Assembly (NCBI RefSeq): GCF_001424045.1
Contig: NZ_LMQB01000004.1
Coordinates: 1-64,000, forward strand
From: Rhizobium sp. Leaf371
GTDB lineage: Bacteria > Pseudomonadota > Alphaproteobacteria > Rhizobiales > Rhizobiaceae
Length of the DNA stretch: 64,000 nucleotides
Direction of reading: 5' to 3'
Numbering within the stretch: position 1 is the first letter of the stretch; each line of letters starts with the position of its first letter. The notes under the pieces are model-generated. The model saw only the letters and a program-made list of their open reading frames with translations, made no database searches and had not been told where the DNA came from. Positions 60,060 to 64,000 of this stretch are shown one piece after another. The translations under genes were made by a program, and so were the position numbers.

Positions 60060-60875
60060 ATGGTCAATTTGAATTCGCATTTTTCACAACATTCATCTCC
60101 GGCAGAAGAGGAGGTTATCGAGGTCAAGGCCTTCGTCGATCTTTGCAGTGTCTCACCGACAACGCTGAAGGCCGAAGAGCATTTTGAATGCCTGTCCATC
60201 AACGATGGATGCGTAATCTCGCTGCCAAGCGCACCAGCCATCGGGCTGAACCGTATCTTGGGATTGAACTCCGTGCAGGATCTTGAGAAAGCCTATGGGT
60301 GGATGGATGGGAAGACCGGAAATCGTTTCCTTCAGATAGATATGGACAGGGTTTCGGCCGGAACTAAAGACTGGATTCTCGCCAAGGGTCTGCTTGAGTA
60401 TGGTGTCGGCTGGGAGAAGCTTGTCTACGACGCCCCGTCAGTGAATTTTTCGGACCCCAACTCTTTTCGAACGCGACTCGTTCATGTTGAGGAAGCGCCG
60501 CTCTTTGGATCGATGTTATGCAGAGGCTTTAACTTTCCATCGACCCTGACGAGCCTGTGGTCGTCGATCGTCGGAAAAGTAGGCTGGTCGTGTTTTTTTG
60601 CCCTGGATGGCGACAGTCCAGTCGGCACAGCCGCCATGTATCAGTCTGGCACCTACGCATGGTTAGGCGGCGGCACTACACTTCCGGAGTTCCGAAATCG
60701 TGGCGTTCAAAAAGCGCTAATCAAAAGCCGTGTCGAACAAGGGCTCAGCAACGGCGTGTCGATATTTGCCGTCGAGACATTGGCACCTGTAGGTGGAGAG
60801 CCTAATATTTCCTTCGATAACCTTAGGAAAGTAGGCTTCCGGCACGCCTTTCACCGGAAGAACTTCAAGTTGTGA
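60060..60875 (+). CDS. GNAT family N-acetyltransferase
   Basis: 271 residues. The acetyl-CoA P-loop is LGGGTTLPEFRNRGVQKALIKSRVEQGLSNG in the C-terminal half. The N-terminal half (SPTTLKAEEHFECLSINDGCV, NRILGLNSVQDLEKAYGWM) is a degenerate second GNAT-like unit. This bipartite layout is common in Rhizobiales GNATs. The ribosome site is weak. It probably acetylates a small amine; target unknown. Confidence 0.82.
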   Translation: MVNLNSHFSQHSSPAEEEVIEVKAFVDLCSVSPTTLKAEEHFECLSINDGCVISLPSAPAIGLNRILGLNSVQDLEKAYGWMDGKTGNRFLQIDMDRVSAGTKDWILAKGLLEYGVGWEKLVYDAPSVNFSDPNSFRTRLVHVEEAPLFGSMLCRGFNFPSTLTSLWSSIVGKVGWSCFFALDGDSPVGTAAMYQSGTYAWLGGGTTLPEFRNRGVQKALIKSRVEQGLSNGVSIFAVETLAPVGGEPNISFDNLRKVGFRHAFHRKNFKL

Positions 60876-61005
60876 GATCGCAATCTTACTCGATAGGCCC
60901 GCCCACCATCTACCCGCCGGCGGGGGCACACTGGCGCGAGGACACGCGGTAGCTCTTGCTGAGCCACTCCTCGAAGTTTCTGATCGACCTGAAGGGAAAG
61001 TACGC

Positions 61006-61944
61006 ATGGATACGGAAACCCGCAAAGAAATGGCCGCTCGGCTGACTTCAACACCCGGGGTTATCGCAGCGCTCGATCAAAGCGGAGGGTCTACCCCTGA
61101 AGCCTTGAGCTCATATGGTATATCCAATACAGCCTATCAGGGCGAAATGGAAATGCTTGAACTTATCCATGCGATGCGCGTGAGGATAATGACCGCCCCC
61201 ACATTCTCGAGCGAACGTGTAATTGGCGCCATCTTATTCGAACACACCATGGATCGCTCCATCGGCGCCAAATCAATCCCGGCATACCTTTGGGAAGATC
61301 GCGGAATCTTCTCCTTTCTGAAGGTCGACAGCGGTCGAGAAGCCGAGCACGATGGCGTTCAATTGATGAAGCCCATTGCAAATCTTAGCAATTTGCTTGA
61401 GCGCGCGTTGGAAAAGGGATGCCTTGGGACGAAAATGCGCTCTGTCGTGCATTCAGCGTCCGAAAAAGGGATTTCTGCTGCTGTCAGGCAACAATTTGAA
61501 GTGGCATCGACGATCTTAAAGAGTGGATTGATCCCGATTATCGAGCCTGAGGTTCTCGTCAGCAGCCCGGATAAGGCGATTGCCGAAGACATATTGGTAA
61601 AGGAAATCCTCAAGAACCTTTCCGAACCTGCTCATGGAACGCAGGTCATATTGAAGCTTACTTTGCCAAGTCAGCCGGATCTCTACGCAGCCCTTGTCGA
61701 GCATCCCAAGGTTGCCCGAGTTTTTGCCTTATCCGGGGGCTATAGTCTAAAGGTCGCTTGTGAAAAACTTAGAGAGAACACCGGGGTGATTGGAAGCTTC
61801 TCGCGGGCTCTGTTTGAGAATCTACGTGTTTCCATGCCGAACGCCGAATTTGACCGAAATCTCTCTCAAAACATTGAGGAAATATATCTGGCTAGTGCGC
61901 AGAAAGGCGAGAACGCTGACGTGGTGCATCCGAGACTGCAATGA
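61006..61944 (+). CDS. Class I fructose-bisphosphate aldolase
   Basis: 312 residues. Prokaryotic class I FBA (Fda-type) motifs: LTSTPGVIAALDQSGGSTPEAL near the N-terminus, IPAYLWEDRGIFSFLKVDSG, LIPIIEPEVL, and the Schiff-base candidate Lys217 in VILKLTLPSQPDLY. It splits fructose 1,6-bisphosphate to DHAP and G3P without a metal. It stands alone, with a weak AAGGGAAAG site and no obvious operon partner. Agrobacterial chromosomes normally encode a main aldolase elsewhere, so this may be a second copy. Confidence 0.88.
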   Translation: MDTETRKEMAARLTSTPGVIAALDQSGGSTPEALSSYGISNTAYQGEMEMLELIHAMRVRIMTAPTFSSERVIGAILFEHTMDRSIGAKSIPAYLWEDRGIFSFLKVDSGREAEHDGVQLMKPIANLSNLLERALEKGCLGTKMRSVVHSASEKGISAAVRQQFEVASTILKSGLIPIIEPEVLVSSPDKAIAEDILVKEILKNLSEPAHGTQVILKLTLPSQPDLYAALVEHPKVARVFALSGGYSLKVACEKLRENTGVIGSFSRALFENLRVSMPNAEFDRNLSQNIEEIYLASAQKGENADVVHPRLQ

Positions 61945-63652
<1,708 letters not shown>

Positions 63653-63668
63653 TCAGAAAAGTATCCCC

Positions 63669-64000
63669 ATGCCTTTGTCGCCATGTCGTTCTGTCATTTT
63701 TGCCTTTTCAGCAGCCGTACTTCTCTTGGCGCCCGGCTTCAGCGCCGCGGCTGCTAACCGCGTGACCTTCCCCAAAGATTTCAAGCAGATGGTCATGTAT
63801 GGGGACTACAGGCGCGGATCAGGTGGTGAGTTAGCCTATGCCCTGAAAGAAACGATCGACATCGCCAAGACGGGCCAGCCATTACCGCCAGGCACAAGAC
63901 TTGTCTTGGAGATCTACGACAACGGAGCCCTGACTAGCTATTTCGTCATGCAAAAGGGCGTCGACTGGGGCCGCGAAGTCGAGGAGGAAAAGAGCACCGG
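63669..64000 (+). CDS. Cytochrome P460-like protein (N-terminal part)
   Basis: 110 codons, open to the window edge. A signal peptide is evident (MPLSPCRSVIFAFSAAVLLL to about residue 28). The mature start VTFPKDFKQMVMYGDYRRGSGG, LAYALKETIDIAKTGQPLPPGTRLVLEIY and YFVMQKGVDWGREVEEEKSTG match the N-terminal half of the cytochrome P460 family. The heme-binding CxxCH lies beyond the window. P460 proteins oxidise hydroxylamine or handle NO; relatives exist without that role. Confidence 0.7.
   Translation, partial: MPLSPCRSVIFAFSAAVLLLAPGFSAAAANRVTFPKDFKQMVMYGDYRRGSGGELAYALKETIDIAKTGQPLPPGTRLVLEIYDNGALTSYFVMQKGVDWGREVEEEKST

Overview
The window looks like an accessory stretch of a Rhizobiaceae-type alphaproteobacterial genome (Agrobacterium/Rhizobium/Shinella-like replicon). 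The evidence is high GC with GGAG-type ribosome sites, many LysR regulators each paired with a small redox enzyme, several ABC uptake operons, sigma-54 promoter elements, a FixJ-type two-component pair, and IS relics. No rRNA, complete tRNA, CRISPR array or core housekeeping gene was seen. The genus assignment is inference.

Layout. 1-1130: tail of a transposase and a FitA/FitB-type (VapBC) toxin-antitoxin pair. 1710-5579: a compact TetR regulon of two MDR oxidoreductases, a tautomerase-like protein and a DUF1330 protein, with five copies of one 16-bp palindromic operator. 5936-21390: a run of redox and detoxification modules, each with its own regulator: LysR / NTF2-like-SDR; pirin-isochorismatase / LysR; HxlR / MDR; ALDH / LysR; then GST, a PNPOx-FNR-ferredoxin fusion, an AhpD-like protein, DUF1348, LysR, and a secreted dehalogenase-like hydrolase. 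21862-32866: SDR-GH15 pair, a 150-bp MITE inside an IS21-like relic, a large LuxR-ATPase regulator, a LysE exporter and a 1476-residue RTX protein whose serralysin-like domain has lost its zinc site. 33298-33399: IS3 relic.

33565-42405: a sugar-uptake and catabolism locus with a ROK regulator, a signal-less binding protein, epimerase, periplasmic binding protein, Gfo/Idh/MocA dehydrogenase, ABC ATPase, permease and ABM monooxygenase. 42714-54022: a nitrogen-compound locus with a GntR regulator. Two divergent operons each start from a good -24/-12 sigma-54 promoter. One carries an amino-acid-type ABC importer and an epimerase. The other carries a PotABCD-type importer, a creatinase-like hydrolase, a flavin reductase-like protein and (S)-ureidoglycine aminohydrolase. 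The likely theme is uptake and deamination of a ureide or guanidino compound under nitrogen control. 54194-63581: triple-PAS kinase/FixJ pair, secreted and cytoplasmic hydrolases, a second PNPOx-DUF1348 pair, GNAT, class I aldolase and an aldo/keto reductase. A cytochrome P460-like gene runs off the end.

The most unusual feature not explained by genes is a 22-bp motif resembling a tRNA T-arm followed by TCAAGGCGA. It occurs eight times (plus one diverged copy), always intergenic, always on the + strand, and mostly at the edges between functional modules.
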